DNA of 64,000 bases from Brachyhypopomus gauderio. Taxonomy: Eukaryota; Chordata; Actinopteri; Gymnotiformes; Hypopomidae. Shown here in pieces: positions 12,175 through 22,702 of this stretch. Below the pieces are notes generated by a model that made no database searches, was not told the origin of the DNA, and saw only the letters and a program-made list of their open reading frames with translations. Each line of letters starts with the position of its first letter. Within the stretch, counting starts at the first letter, position 1. The stretch is taken from positions 18,038,889 to 18,102,888 of the forward strand of contig NC_135226.1 of assembly GCF_052324685.1 (NCBI RefSeq), given 5' to 3'. The translations under genes and the position numbers were made by a program.

Positions 12175-12727
12175 GTTTAGATGAAACTTCACTTGAAATA
12201 GATCCGTTTTATTCATCAAATAAAGACTGATCTCCTTGCTTAGATCTTGTTTACCCCCAAGATATGTCTGGCTCAGTTAATCATATCAATGTAAACATTC
12301 ACATTTCTCAGGTGTTTGGTATCTCTTAAAACTGATGCTTTCGTCGAGCATGAGTTCTGTGCTCGAGTTGAAGTGTTTAACCCTTGCTGAGGCAGGTCAT
12401 GCTGAACTCTGCTTCCTGCAGACAAAGCAGTGACTCTGGTCTTGTTCCTTTCAGGATCGCACATATCTACGTTGTTGCTTACCTACCTGCGGTCCCAGTA
12501 AGGCCAGTGTTTTGTGTTGTCCCCAAATTTCACCACACATCCCAGTCCTTACTCACATGTGTGCTGCCTCCTTATCCACAGGCTATGTTTCTATACCAGC
12601 TACAGTTGTCTTACCTGCAAAAACCAGGAGTGTAGGACTAATAGCCCTGAATAGTCAGTCTGGCCAGTAATAAGAACCACTGTGTTTCGTGCCTGTGCTA
12701 ACGATGGAAGTGCATCTTCCTCTAGGG

Positions 12728-13058
12728 CAGGTATCACCAAATGGCGGACCGCGGTCCGGATCCGGACCCGAACGCCGTCCTGTCCGGACCCAATCACATT
12801 CCTGATTAACTGGATACGGACCCAAATGCCAAAAAATTTTTAACGGGAGACTATATTTTAAAACGGAGAATTTATTTTCAGACGAGTGTTACGTTCACCA
12901 CCCATTTGAGTGTTACGTTCAACCCCCCCCCCGCTCAACAACTTTCGTTCGCCACCCCCCCCCGCTCAACAACTTTCGTTCGCCACCGCGAACCCGGACC
13001 TAAGGTCTGAGCTATCTGCCAAAAATGGACCGCGGAAAGATTTAATTGATTACCCCTG
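12728..13058. mobile_element. Miniature hAT element, copy 2 (331 bp), at a splice acceptor
   Basis: Nearly identical to copy 1. The 8-bp target-site duplication CTCTAGGG lies at 12720-12727 and 13059-13066. The duplicated octamer contains the AG acceptor and first GG of pseudo-exon 7, so each flank now carries one copy of the 3' splice site. Confidence 0.93.
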
Positions 13059-13329
13059 CTCTAGGGTGTGATTTTACCTCAAATGTACGCGTCCATGCTG
13101 GCCAATCTCTTGTCCTAGCTAACTACGTTCTGCTGTTCTGGTGGGATCTTGGTGAGTAGTGAGTGTTTTCAGGAGCATTTAAAAGAATGAGACAAATGGT
13201 CTTTCTGTTGGTCTTTGTTTTGAGTTTGTGCACGTTGTGTTTCAGTGGGTCAGCAGTAGCCTACAGCTTTGCCCAAGTTTTCAGCTGCTTTGCTCTGTTC
13301 TCTTACACTCCATGTTAACACATGGGGAG

Positions 13330-13514
13330 GTGAGTGGTGCCCCTTTATACACCGTACTTCAATTACAGCAGTGCAACAGAACCACCCATGTCTTACCGGA
13401 GTTCAGAGTTGAACTCTGCCTGACCCAGAGGGCACTGTGACGCCTGTGGTCAGTAAGGCGGCTGTGAAAGGGCGTAGTCATGGTGCAGGCTGACTGCTGT
13501 TTTTCTCTGCGTTA
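13330..13514. other. Remainder of pseudogene intron 8
   Basis: Non-coding sequence after pseudo-exon 8, ending at the octamer CTCTTGCT (13515-13522) that precedes the repeat arm. No further SLC47A exon is visible here. Confidence 0.6.
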
Positions 13515-13522
13515 CTCTTGCT

Positions 13523-13739
13523 AAGTGTTGCCAACTTAGCGACTTTTCAGACCCTCTAGAGACTTTTTGTAGTAAAAAGCGACTAGCGATAAATCTAGCG
13601 AGTTTTTGTGGTGTTACTGGAGACTTTTGGAGACTGAACACACATGCTCCTCAGTTGCGGTCCTCTGGGGTGGGTGCTGCCGTGAGCCCCGCCCACAACA
13701 TTCAGTGCAGTCTCACACTCAGAGCAGACCCTCACTGCT
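13523..13739 (+). mobile_element. End of a terminal-inverted-repeat element, left inversion arm
   Basis: Begins AAGTGTTGCCAACTTAGCGA and is about 90% similar, in reverse orientation, to 23562-23774. Only this one end is present; the sequence beyond 13739 differs. The preceding octamer CTCTTGCT recurs, reverse complemented, next to the opposite end of the full element at 22695-22702. Confidence 0.88.
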
Positions 13740-14917
13740 CCACGTCCACACTGCACATGAACTGCGCATGCCCAAAGCTGCCGCTGACGCCCCGCCCCGT
13801 ATTTACAGAGCGGGACGTAAATATAAATGCTTTAATCTTCAGTGAGACACGAAAAGAAATCACTGCATTTAACTCAGCCATTCTTCACCTCATTCACCAT
13901 GTAGCCGGTCACTCGACACGTCCACAGTGAGTGTGCATCTCTGTGAAAGCTAAACATCTAGCTTAAACATTTAACTAACTCCATAGTGTTTGCGTCTCTG
14001 TGAAACCTTAACAGCAAAAAAACTATTTATGTAATTTAGGTAAAAATTATTTATACAAAGCATTAAAGTCATGTAGTTCTTTTGAGAAGTGACTGCCTAT
14101 TTCAAAGGCAACAGATGTTGTTAATTTGTAGTTCTAACATATTTAGGGTGTTTTTTCACTTTTTTCTCCCCCAACGTTATTCCTTTAACACTAGTACTCC
14201 CAGCATTTTCATTCCAAGCTTCCACCAGGGGGCAGTTCTGGGCACATTTGCATCCCATTAGGCCACCCTTTGTTATGTACATGCAGCCACTTATAGGTAG
14301 ACGGAGAGTGGGTGATGGTGTGAACTATGTGGAATCATTGACTCAGATGGAGAAGAAAAAACCCTGGCCTCCCCTTGGGGAGACTGAGGGAGATTGTATG
14401 TGTGTGTATATATGTGTGTAGGTGTATGTGTGGGTACATATATGAGTGTGTTGCACATATGGGATGATGGTGTGTGGGTGTATATGTGTGTGAGGATGTA
14501 TACGTGTGTGTGGGTGGACACCACATTTTAGGCTGTTGTAGTCGGTGATTGTGTAAGGCACCTCTTCCAGAGGACCATTTCTTCTGGACCTGCGTATTCC
14601 CACCCCACCTCCACCCCCCACACAAACACACACACACACACAGGTATGTTACCCAGAGGTTGACGAGGTGGGCCTGCTGTCATGGCCTCACCCGTCTCCT
14701 CACCACTGTCTGTCCCTCAGTTTTTACTTTAGACATTGAGGGGACGGTGTGGATGAACACTGACCAGTGGCTGACCATGAACACTGAACACTGACCCTCT
14801 TTTCTCTCCTCCTCTTTTCTCTGTATGGTCCACCTAACCCCAATTATTTTTATCACTATTGTACTGTATTTCTTTTGATTCTTTTGATTACATAAAAATA
14901 AAGTTGTCCTCCAAAGA

Positions 14918-14949
<32 letters not shown>

Positions 14950-15560
14950 AAAAAAGAGAGTAGTGACTCTGAAATCTTTTCTGGTAAGATTTCCTAAATG
15001 TCCTATTTTTGTTTGCTGGTTATGGCTGTTGTGTTTTTCGAAGAGACACACTGTAAAAATTACCATCTTGATAAGTTAAAATTGCTCAAGATTATTATTC
15101 TATTTCAAGTAGCTGAGGGTTTTTTGTATAAATTTATGTAAAAATATCTTTACCTTTTGGGAGTTTTTCAAAAGACAAAAACTACTGAAAATAAGGTAAA
15201 AAAAAATCAGTGCCATTTTGAATAATCAATATGCCACTTATATGCCACTATAATTCAAAGATTATGTTTGTGACTTCTTGCAAGAGAGCTTGCAGTCTCT
15301 TGTGGCAGGCAGCCAAAGGTGTGTATTGAAGCAGCCACCACCCACACCTGAGACACGCCTCATTTACATAACACTGGAGGTAAGAAGGGCTTATCACACC
15401 TGCCAACCTCAGCCTTTTGGAAATGCTGTGGTACGTGGCAGGGATGACTACCTTTTGGCAAAGGTTGGGCCACGCTAGTGTACTGTGTTTGAAGCTGGAG
15501 AAACAAGCTTGACTGGCTGAATAAACAAGGCCAGGGTGTCTAATCCACACGGAGTCTTTA
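13740..15560. other. Non-coding stretch with simple repeats
   Basis: No exon of a known family is seen. It holds a GT-rich, TATG-interrupted tract (about 14398-14515), a CA run (about 14625-14641) and a run of about 29 guanines (about 14919-14947). An A/T-rich section runs from 15060 to 15240. Confidence 0.6.
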
Positions 15561-15581
15561 CTTATGTAACGAAAGTAAGCC

Positions 15582-15593
15582 AGTTTCCATTTC
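15582..15593 (+). promoter_or_regulatory. Candidate interferon-stimulated response element (ISRE)
   Basis: AGTTTCCATTTC matches the AGTTTCNNTTTC core that binds ISGF3 and IRF proteins. It lies 279 bases before the IFI44-like start codon, where a promoter or untranslated first exon is expected. A GAAAGTAAG sequence is close by at 15571. The match is seen; its function is inferred from the gene it precedes. Confidence 0.6.
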
Positions 15594-15871
15594 TATGTGA
15601 CTTGTGTTGTATCTTCCTCCACGAATACTGGTCTAAGTAAGTACTCCATTACTCCTTTGAATTATTTTTAAAAATAAGATTGATTTATTTTGTTTTAGCT
15701 TGTGTGCGAATAATTAACAAATAATATCAAAAAGCCCGTTTTAGTGAAACGGGATAAACGGACTGTACTTGGTCTCCTCAGTTTGTCTTAACGTTTTGTA
15801 CTGTATTTCAGAACGATCTTCCACATAATCCACCTTGTTCTTTCAGTATCCCTGCAGTCGGAAGTCTCCTC

Positions 15872-18800
15872 ATGGCCGCTCTTACTTCTAAATTAAGCCA
15901 ACACCAAACGACACAATTGCGCACTTTGCTGGGGGACGTTGAGCTGAGTCTCCTGTACCAAGCCAGTGTCCACGGATACACGGGACCCGCCTTCCACCAG
16001 AGGTGTGACCGCCAAGGCCCCACCGTTGTTGTGGCCTACAACAACTCTGGATACGCATATGGTGGCTATACCAGCAAAGATTATACCCAAACAGGGCAGT
16101 ACATCGACGATGATAAAGCCTTCCTGTTCAGGCTCAGAGACCCGAGCCCACTCGTGTTTAGGGTCTTGACGACCCAAGGGACGAGGGCACGCCTGGACGA
16201 CGGCAATACTCCACGTTTCGGCGATGACATTTGGTTTTGTTACAATAACACTGCAGAAGTGAACTGTGCTCCAGGGTATGCCTACATGTTTACTTCTTAT
16301 CTACTGTATGGAAACGACCAGACGCTGACAGAGTGTGAGGTTTATAAAGTAACAGAAGGTGAGTAACACTTGGTTTTTAACAGGTGCTAACTGCTGTGAT
16401 TGCATTCACAGCTTCATGTAAAGTTCAAATGGTTCTGGATTGCTGATTTTCCTTTCAGCCTTTTATCAGGTGTGAGGACCCGTTTAGTTGTACTAAAAAA
16501 GAATGCTTCATTTGTATTTGAAGCCAGATTTGCATATTAATATTGTACAGCAACAATTATGATTACAATTATGATGTATTTTGCATCTTGTCAACGTCTG
16601 TAGCTATACAGATATAATGAATTATTCTTATGGGGTGCTAAATTCAACTAAAGCACTGTCAGTTTAGCCTAATAAATATGAAGAATTCCTGATGGAATTT
16701 GTAAAGGTAAAATAAGCATAGTGGTTGTGTAAAAAAAACAGACAACTGAGATGAAAATTATTATAATTATTTAATTTCTTCTTTCTTTCTTGCACTCAAT
16801 CTGTCAGCACCTGCACAGCCAGCGATAAGTTTGGAGCAGAAACCATGGAGGAACATTTTGTGGACAGCTGAGTAGGTTTAGATGTCTTTGGTTAGACTTC
16901 TGAGTGTGTTTAGATGTCTTTGGTTAGACTTCTGAGTGTGTTTAGATGTCTTTGGTTAGACTTCTGAGTGTGTTTAGATGTCTTTGGTTAGACTTCTGAG
17001 TGTGTTTAGATGTCTTTGGTTAGACCTCTTAGCTTGTGTGATGTTTTTCAGTTCTGCTGCCAATAACGGTGCTTTTGAACCCTTCTGCAGAAGAAGAGCA
17101 GAGCTTATGGAGTCTATAAAGACTTATAAGCCCATGAATGACACCGTGAAGAAGATCCGGATTCTACCTATTGGTCCTGTTGGTGCTGGGAAGTCTAGTT
17201 TCTTCAACTCTATCAACTCCATCTTCTGGGGTCATGTGACTAGCAAAGCTATGTCAGGATCCTTGGATACCAGTGTCACCAAACAGGTGCAAACCCTCCC
17301 ACGTTCAGACAAGCATGTACCATCTTCATGAGTGACTTTATAAATGGTCCCAGTTTATTATGATCAATGGGAAACACAGATGCACATAAATACATACATT
17401 TTTGTTTAATACCGGCTAGTGTTTAAAGCCTAAATCTTAACTTGAACTTCAGCAAGGGGAGAAAGACCAATTTTTCTGCAGAGCTGGCTTTCTTAATGTA
17501 TTAAAACATCCACTAGAATATTGACACTTGTCCATGGTTTCTTGGTTGGTAGTATCGTACTTATACAGTGAGAGCTGGCCCTGAAGGAAAGCCCTTACCG
17601 TTCATATTGTGTGACACTATGGGATTAGAGGAGGCATCTGAGGCTGGTATGAGCGTTGGTGATATCATCAGTGCCATAAAAGGTGACATACCAGACCGGT
17701 ACAAGGTGAGTATGACAAAAGTGTGTCATTGCTTCTGAAGTTGAATAGCTGCTATTTGAGGTACTGTTGGCAAGTATGCTGGCAGGTGCAAACTTGCCAA
17801 AGGTGGAACAACAGCTGGGGTAAAGCATCTAGTCTCTCTCAGCCACGTTAACAGTGTTTAATACCATGAAACTGCACCAGTTCAACCCTGCAGAGCCATA
17901 TGAGCCAGAGAGCGAAGTGAAGCGCAGGCCTGTGACCCTGCAAGACAAGGTCCAGTGTGTCGTGTATGTGCTGGACACCTGCAAAGTGGCCCTCATGCCC
18001 AGTAAAGTGGAAGAAAAACTTACCGCTATTCGCAAAAGAGTGAACTCAATGGGTGAGCTGGACAACGTCCTCAGAGCAGCTCAACATGAATTTATACATT
18101 TACATATATCTGGACATAAATTGATTTGTGAGCAACTGATCAATGTGAAAACTGATTTTAGGAATTCCCCAAATCGTTCTTCTCACCAAGGTGGATGAGG
18201 CCTGCCCCCTCGTAGGAGAAAATCTCCAGGACATCTACCTCAGTTCCTATATCAAAACTAAGGTAAGAAGTACACACGTGGACGAAATAGTTGGTACCCC
18301 TTGGTTAATGACGTCCAGGGAGGTTGGCTACAGTCCCATGGATCTTAAATTTCTGAATCACATGTGCAACTGTAGTCACAGGAACATCAAGCTGCTTGGA
18401 GATGGTCTTATAACCTTTACCTTTAACATGCTTGTCTATTATTTATGTCCTGAGACAGCTCTTTTCTTTGCTTCCTCTGGTTCATGTTGAGTGTGGTACA
18501 CACCTTGTCACCAAACAGCACAGTGACTACCTGTAGCCCTATATATAGGCCCACTGACTGATTACAATATTGTAGACACCTGTGATACTAATTAGTGAAC
18601 ACACCTTGATTTAACATGTCCATTTGGTCACATTATTTTCAGGGGTACCATCATTTCTGTCCAGGCCTGTTTCATGAGTTTATTTTTTTAAATAATTCTG
18701 TTAAAGCATGGTTGAAAAGCAATGTCTGACTTTCATTTGTACATTTTCATAGAATTTTTATTTATTATTACTTTTATCAGATTAAAGTTATTTCTGTTAC

Positions 18801-19331
18801 CATTGTGGGTTTTTCTGTCATTAACCAAGGGGTACCAACAATTTTGTCCACGTGTGTATATTACAAAGGAGTGCTACCACTCAGCCATATTATCATTAGA
18901 TAATGGAATGAATGTTATGATTAAAACTTTTCATAAAGAAACCAGTTCCTCCTCCTACTAATTCAGAAGCACTTTGTTTGCACAGTTCTCTCATGAAATT
19001 CTTTGATTCACACGAATGCCAGGTGTATCAAAAAAGTGTATGTTACTCTGACATCAGCTTGCCAGCAACATTTACCCCAGACCTGTACAACAAATCTCAC
19101 AGCCCTCTAGTTGTTTGGTCAAGTGTACTGGTGTCCTTCCCCATGGTGCTGCAGGTGCGAGAGGCCAGCTCCCGTGTCGGGGTGTCCATGTGTAGTGTAA
19201 TCCCAGTCAAGAACTACAGCCATGAGCTGGAGTTGGATGTGAACTGTGACATCCTGCTCCTAACCGCCCTGCAACAGATGCTCCGCTATGCAGACAACTA
19301 CTTGGATGACCTGAGTCCTGAGGCGGACTAG
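15872..19331 (+). CDS. ifi44l-like: Interferon-induced protein 44-like (IFI44/IFI44L family), TLDc plus GTPase-like domain
   Basis: Seven coding exons: 15872-16358, 16808-16871, 17091-17286, 17553-17705, 17881-18052, 18162-18262, 19155-19331. Phases close, giving 449 residues, the usual family length. Residues about 30-160 form a TLDc domain (ASVHGYTGPAFHQRCD, then VVVAYNNSGYAYGGYTS). The central domain is GTPase-like: P-loop GPVGAGKS at 212-219, DTMG at 270-273, TKVD at 366-369. Family members are cytoplasmic, induced by interferon, and linked to antiviral and antiproliferative effects; biochemical activity is poorly defined. Intron 2 carries a 32-bp repeat and intron 6 a Tc1-like element. 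An ISRE lies upstream. The gene sits inside a degenerate SLC47A locus. Fish have many IFI44-like paralogues, so orthology to one human gene is not claimed. Confidence 0.92.
16868..17031 (+). repeat. 32-bp repeat, about five units, in IFI44-like intron 2
   Basis: Unit GTTTAGATGTCTTTGGTTAG plus 12 bases, repeated head to tail from the donor of exon 2. The first unit overlaps the last coding bases of exon 2, so the repeat seems to have grown out of the exon-intron junction. Confidence 0.93.
18271..18858 (-). mobile_element. Tc1/mariner-like element with transposase relic
   Basis: Terminal inverted repeats of 42 bp (18271-18312 and 18817-18858, about 40 of 42 matching) begin TACACACGTGGAC. Flanking TA fits Tc1/mariner insertion. 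The minus strand between about 18500 and 18311 encodes helix-turn-helix residues like KGKGYKTISKQLDVP and VTTVAHVIQKFKIHG, as in the N-terminus of Tc1 transposases, broken by a frameshift. The catalytic domain is missing, so the copy is dead. It lies in intron 6 of the IFI44-like gene. Confidence 0.9.
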
Positions 19332-19606
19332 AACATCTGAAGAGTTGGTAGGTGGGATCAAGGTGTCGCCAGATCATTTTTGGTTGTTATAAACAAGGAA
19401 AATGTTTAACGTTTGAATGTAGTGTTGTGCTCATTCTCAGTAATGTCAGTGCACTTGGGTCCCATCGGTACTGTACACTGCTGACAGGTTTCAAGCTTGA
19501 GAACGCAAATTCCTGCCAAGTAAACATCACTTATGACTGTGTTGCGCTCATGATTGTGTAACTGTTATGTGATTGCATGTACCGTACAACTTCAATATAT
19601 GCACTG

Positions 19607-19612
19607 AATAAA
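19607..19612 (+). terminator. Polyadenylation signal AATAAA of the IFI44-like gene
   Basis: AATAAA 276 bases after the stop codon in correct orientation, followed by a C-rich stretch. Confidence 0.6.
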
Positions 19613-19619
19613 TGTCCCC

Positions 19620-20018
19620 CCCACCTAAACATTAATCATTCTGCTCCATCATCAGATGGCATTAGTTATTGTGTTCTATGATCAGTTGGCAAAGGGCGGG
19701 GTAAATTGTATGACGTACAATTCCGCGCGTGCGCAGTCAAAATTGGGTTTCTGGTTTGGATTCGGTAACGACAGGCACCCGAGTCACTCCCAGACTTAAT
19801 CGACATAATCAGCAGTGATTCGTCTCAGCTGTTTTATAGGCTTCTTAAGGAAGTTTGTGGAGACGAATCACTGCTGAATCGTTGGTTATGCCGTTGCACT
19901 TTCAGGCTTTCCCTGCCTTCTCTAGTGGTTGCGTTCACTTGCAAGGTGTCTCGCCACCTTTCTCTCTCTCTCTCTCTCGCTTTACTTTCACTTATTCGAG
20001 TCTCTATCTCCTGTGCTG
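19620..20018. other. Flank between IFI44-like gene and hAT element
   Basis: No gene recognised. A CT microsatellite lies at about 19963-19979. The sequence continues at 22175 after the hAT insertion. Confidence 0.5.
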
Positions 20019-20355
20019 CTCTCTAGTAGTGATGGCAAAACGAGGCTTCATGAACCAATGGGGCTTTCCAGCTAAAAGGTTCACCAAAAGGTTCATTACC
20101 CGAATCCTCGTTAACTCGTTCTCACTAGTGACACCTGCTGTGCAAAAGGATATATGACAGACTCAATTAATTCTGAGTCAGAGAATCCTGGAAAGTCTGT
20201 GTATGAAATAAAATATTTTCGCCACGTCTCAAAAGTGTTTTTAAATGGAAATATTATTATTTGAACTGAAAGACAGGAAACTGCAACAGATGGAACAAAT
20301 ATAAATTATTGATTTTTATTCAAAAAAGAAGCTTTTTAACAGTGTTGGGGTTGAG

Positions 20356-20864
20356 TCAATTCCTTTTCTTAGACACAATCTCCCCAGCCTTAGAAAACAC
20401 CCTTTCACATGCCACAGAGGAAGCTGGAGTGTATAAAAATGTCAGTGCTAGCTGATGTAAATGAGGAAATTGAAGATGTATGAGCTCCTTAAAACCCACA
20501 TCTTCCACAATGGAAAAGGGCTGGGAGTCTTTGATGACCATATTAACTAGTGCATCATCCACCATTTTCTTTCTGAAATCTGAGACAAAATTATAGGGGC
20601 CAACCACATGATATAAATAATTCAAGAAAGATTATCTATTACTTTGACTGGTGGACCACTGTCAGCAGACTGGGCAAGCTCATGTATTGCTCTGTAATGT
20701 CGCAGCATGTAGGATGTGTTGTTGCTGTAAGTGAGCTCCTTATGACACAGCAAACACTTTACCTTCATTATGAAAAAAACACAAGGAAAGGTTATATATA
20801 GGCTATGGAGAAGGTCATAATGATGAAACTTAAATACAGCTATGATATACCTTGTTTTGAGCAA
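20356..20864 (-). pseudogene. hAT transposase remnant (BED finger plus dimerisation domain)
   Basis: From 20864 down: a BED-type zinc finger with CLLCHKEL, then MLRHYRAIHE with the expected Cys2-His spacing, running almost directly into the hAT C-terminal dimerisation region (FPHLHQLALTFLYTPASSVA, then CERVFSKAGEIVSKKRN), in two overlapping frames. The catalytic middle, several hundred residues in a full transposase, is absent. This is an internal deletion derivative and is inactive. Confidence 0.88.
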
Positions 20865-20946
20865 CCAATTTGAAATGTTCCCACACAGGAGAAGCTTCCT
20901 GACAGGCAGAAGCCTACCTAGCTCACAACTAGCCTAAAGTCTATAA

Positions 20947-21211
20947 CAGGGGTACTCAACTGGCGGGCCGCGGTCCAGATCCGGACCCGAACACAGTCCT
21001 GTCCGGACCCAACCTCATTCCTGATTAACTGGATATGGACAAAAAAAAACGAGTATTTATTTCAGGGCTATTGAAACCGTCACGAGTGTTACGTTTGCTA
21101 CACCCCCCCCCCCCGGCAACAACTTACGTTCGCCACCCCCGCTGCACCGGACCTCAGGTCACAGGTAACTGCCAAAATTGGACCGCGGACAAATTTAGTT
21201 GAGTACGCCTG
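20947..21211. mobile_element. Miniature hAT element, copy 3 (265 bp), nested in the hAT transposon
   Basis: Begins CAGGGGTACTCAACTGG and ends AGTACGCCTG, with the same inner GGACCGCGG motif as copies 1 and 2. The 8-bp target-site duplication GTCTATAA lies at 20939-20946 and 21212-21219. It is shorter and more diverged than the two copies near 12 kb, so it is probably an older or different subfamily member. Confidence 0.9.
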
Positions 21212-21554
21212 GTCTATAATAATAATAATAATAATAGTAATAATAATAATTAATAATAATAATAATAATTAATTAATTAATAATAGGTGATCTAATCTAT
21301 ATTATAACAGAACTTTACCCACTAAATCTAACTAATTAATCAATGCACACCTCTCACAACACCAAACGCCAACTCAAAACCCACAAAGGGTCGCAAGGCT
21401 CAAACCCCCTTTATGTGGTTGTGACACTCAAAATGAAACGACGTAGCCCACTGAATCCGAGGCCTCGTTTATCATCAATCACGTGATTTTACAGTAATAA
21501 CACACGCCTCGAACCGGGGCTTCATCTGGCACGCCCCTTTTTGCTCGATACAGG

Positions 21555-22130
21555 GGCTCTGTTCGAAATAGCCTACTACATACTGGATACTGCATACTGG
21601 ACTCAGTATATACTGGATACTGCATACTGGTCCTTGTAGTAGTATGCAGTACAGTTTCCAGTATGCGACAAAATCAAAGTATACTACGAGGTCACGTGAA
21701 CGTGTAACCACCCATGATTAGCGATTCTTTTCAAGTCTCAAAATGGCGGACTATTTGTTGATTTTTAGAAGATACCACGAGAGAAGGCGGAGAAGAACGA
21801 TTTTAACAGCTACCTTTATGGCATTCATTTTGGAGGAGTTTAACGTGAGTACAAAATATCTACTAACTCAGACAGATCCGCTCCGCATCGACCGCCATGG
21901 TTTTTTTTTTTTACGGACAATTTGAAACTGCCAGCGTTGCATGATGGGATGCAGTACACCACGAAGATAGCTCTGTTCGCGTACTGGAATATTTTGCGGA
22001 AGTAGTAGGTCATCCGGGTATGTTTCGCGTACTGGAAAATTTCATTTTGGTCACATACTGCATACGGCATACTGATTTGGGGCTCGATCAGTATGCCAGT
22101 AGTATGTAGTAAGCTATTTCGAACAGAGCC
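21555..22130. mobile_element. Terminal-inverted-repeat element (576 bp) nested in the hAT transposon
   Basis: Ends are inverted repeats of about 30 bp: GGCTCTGTTCGAAATAGCCT on the left, and its near-perfect inverse at 22101-22130. A possible 3-bp duplication AGG flanks it (21552-21554, 22131-22133), which would fit a PIF/Harbinger-like element. A 60-codon frame at 21743-21925 (MADYLLIFRRYHERRRRRTI) is basic, but I cannot assign it. Internal copies of CATACTGGATACTGCATACTGG also occur near the left end. Confidence 0.78.
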
Positions 22131-22569
22131 AGGCTCCGAGGCATCGCTTTAAATGTTACATCACTACTCTCTAGCCATTCTCAAGTTTTCACCTACTATT
22201 TTCTTCGTATCCGTTTTACCTTTATTTTGGGAAGGTTTTATTTTTCTGCGGCGTGTTTCGAAACACGCTTTATTATTGTGTTGGCTTTATTATTTTTTCT
22301 TTCCCGTTTCGCTACGGTTAAGTTTCGTTTTGCACTCGTTGAATTATCCGCGTTGCTTTGTGTTTATTTTCCACCGTGTGCTCTCGACTCTCTCACACTG
22401 ACAATAGGCGTGGTCTATCTTTCCATCAGCGTGAGCCGGCACTTGGGTCCGCCCCTTACTCTGGTTTTTATCGTTGGTACCACCGCGTTACACCATGTTC
22501 ATTCAATATACTGAAAAACTTTTTTTAAAGCTATTAAATGCTAAATATACTGTGTCCGCAAAAAGACAC

Positions 22570-22682
22570 CTGCTAGGAATCCCCGATCTCGTAGATCCAC
22601 CATTCAAAGCATGTCATTAGTGTGCTAGGAAGGGCCAGCTTCATGTAGTCACCCCAGTCCTGCAGGGACTCAGAGGACCAGC
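22570..22682 (-). pseudogene. Orphan SLC47A exon 9, reversed relative to pseudogene copy B
   Basis: On the minus strand, an AG acceptor at 22682 opens into WSSESLQDWGDYMKLALPST, then CFEWWIYEIG, and ends at a GT donor below 22570. This is exon 9 of the MATE family, with both glutamates of the EWWxYE motif. It is 113 nt against 114 in the intact gene: one G is missing in the GGGGA run before the last codons, causing a TAG. It is the exon absent from copy B, but on the opposite strand. Confidence 0.9.
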
Positions 22683-22702
22683 CTGAGTGAGCGGAGCAAG
22701 AG

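Larger units (their letters stand above)
8512..13329 (+). pseudogene. SLC47A (MATE) pseudogene copy B, exons 2-8
   Basis: Exon 2 is 8512-8613 (102 nt) and exon 3 is 11138-11206 (69 nt, INVTTAATGLGLALACDTL); both match the intact gene in length. Exon 4 is 11442-11630 (189 nt against 149): a perfectly placed 40-bp tandem duplication shifts the frame. Exon 5 is 12455-12497 (43 nt, intact). Exon 6 is 12582-12627 with one extra A, and its donor GT is now GA. Exon 7 is 13065-13151 (87 nt against 98, frameshift). Exon 8 is 13246-13329 (84 nt against 98, in-frame TAA). No exon 1 is seen. A reversed LINE sits in intron 2, and miniature hAT elements sit in the intron before exon 5 and at the acceptor of exon 7. 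Its 3' exons may be those at 25652-26804. Confidence 0.88.
20027..22166 (-). mobile_element. hAT transposon (2.1 kb) with internally deleted transposase
   Basis: The element starts TAGTGATGGC and ends with the inverse, CATCACTA, and is bounded by the 8-bp target-site duplication CTCTCTAG at 20019-20026 and 22167-22174. It encodes transposase remnants on the minus strand and has been a target for two later insertions (20947-21211 and 21555-22130). An AAT-rich array follows the first of these (about 21216-21290). Confidence 0.88.

Noticed and set aside
14335-14639. 98-100 codon His/Thr-rich minus frames
   Set aside because: Translation of a degenerate GT microsatellite.
21743-21925. 60-codon basic frame as a host gene
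   Set aside because: It lies inside a 576-bp inverted-repeat element nested in a transposon; at most a transposon-derived frame.
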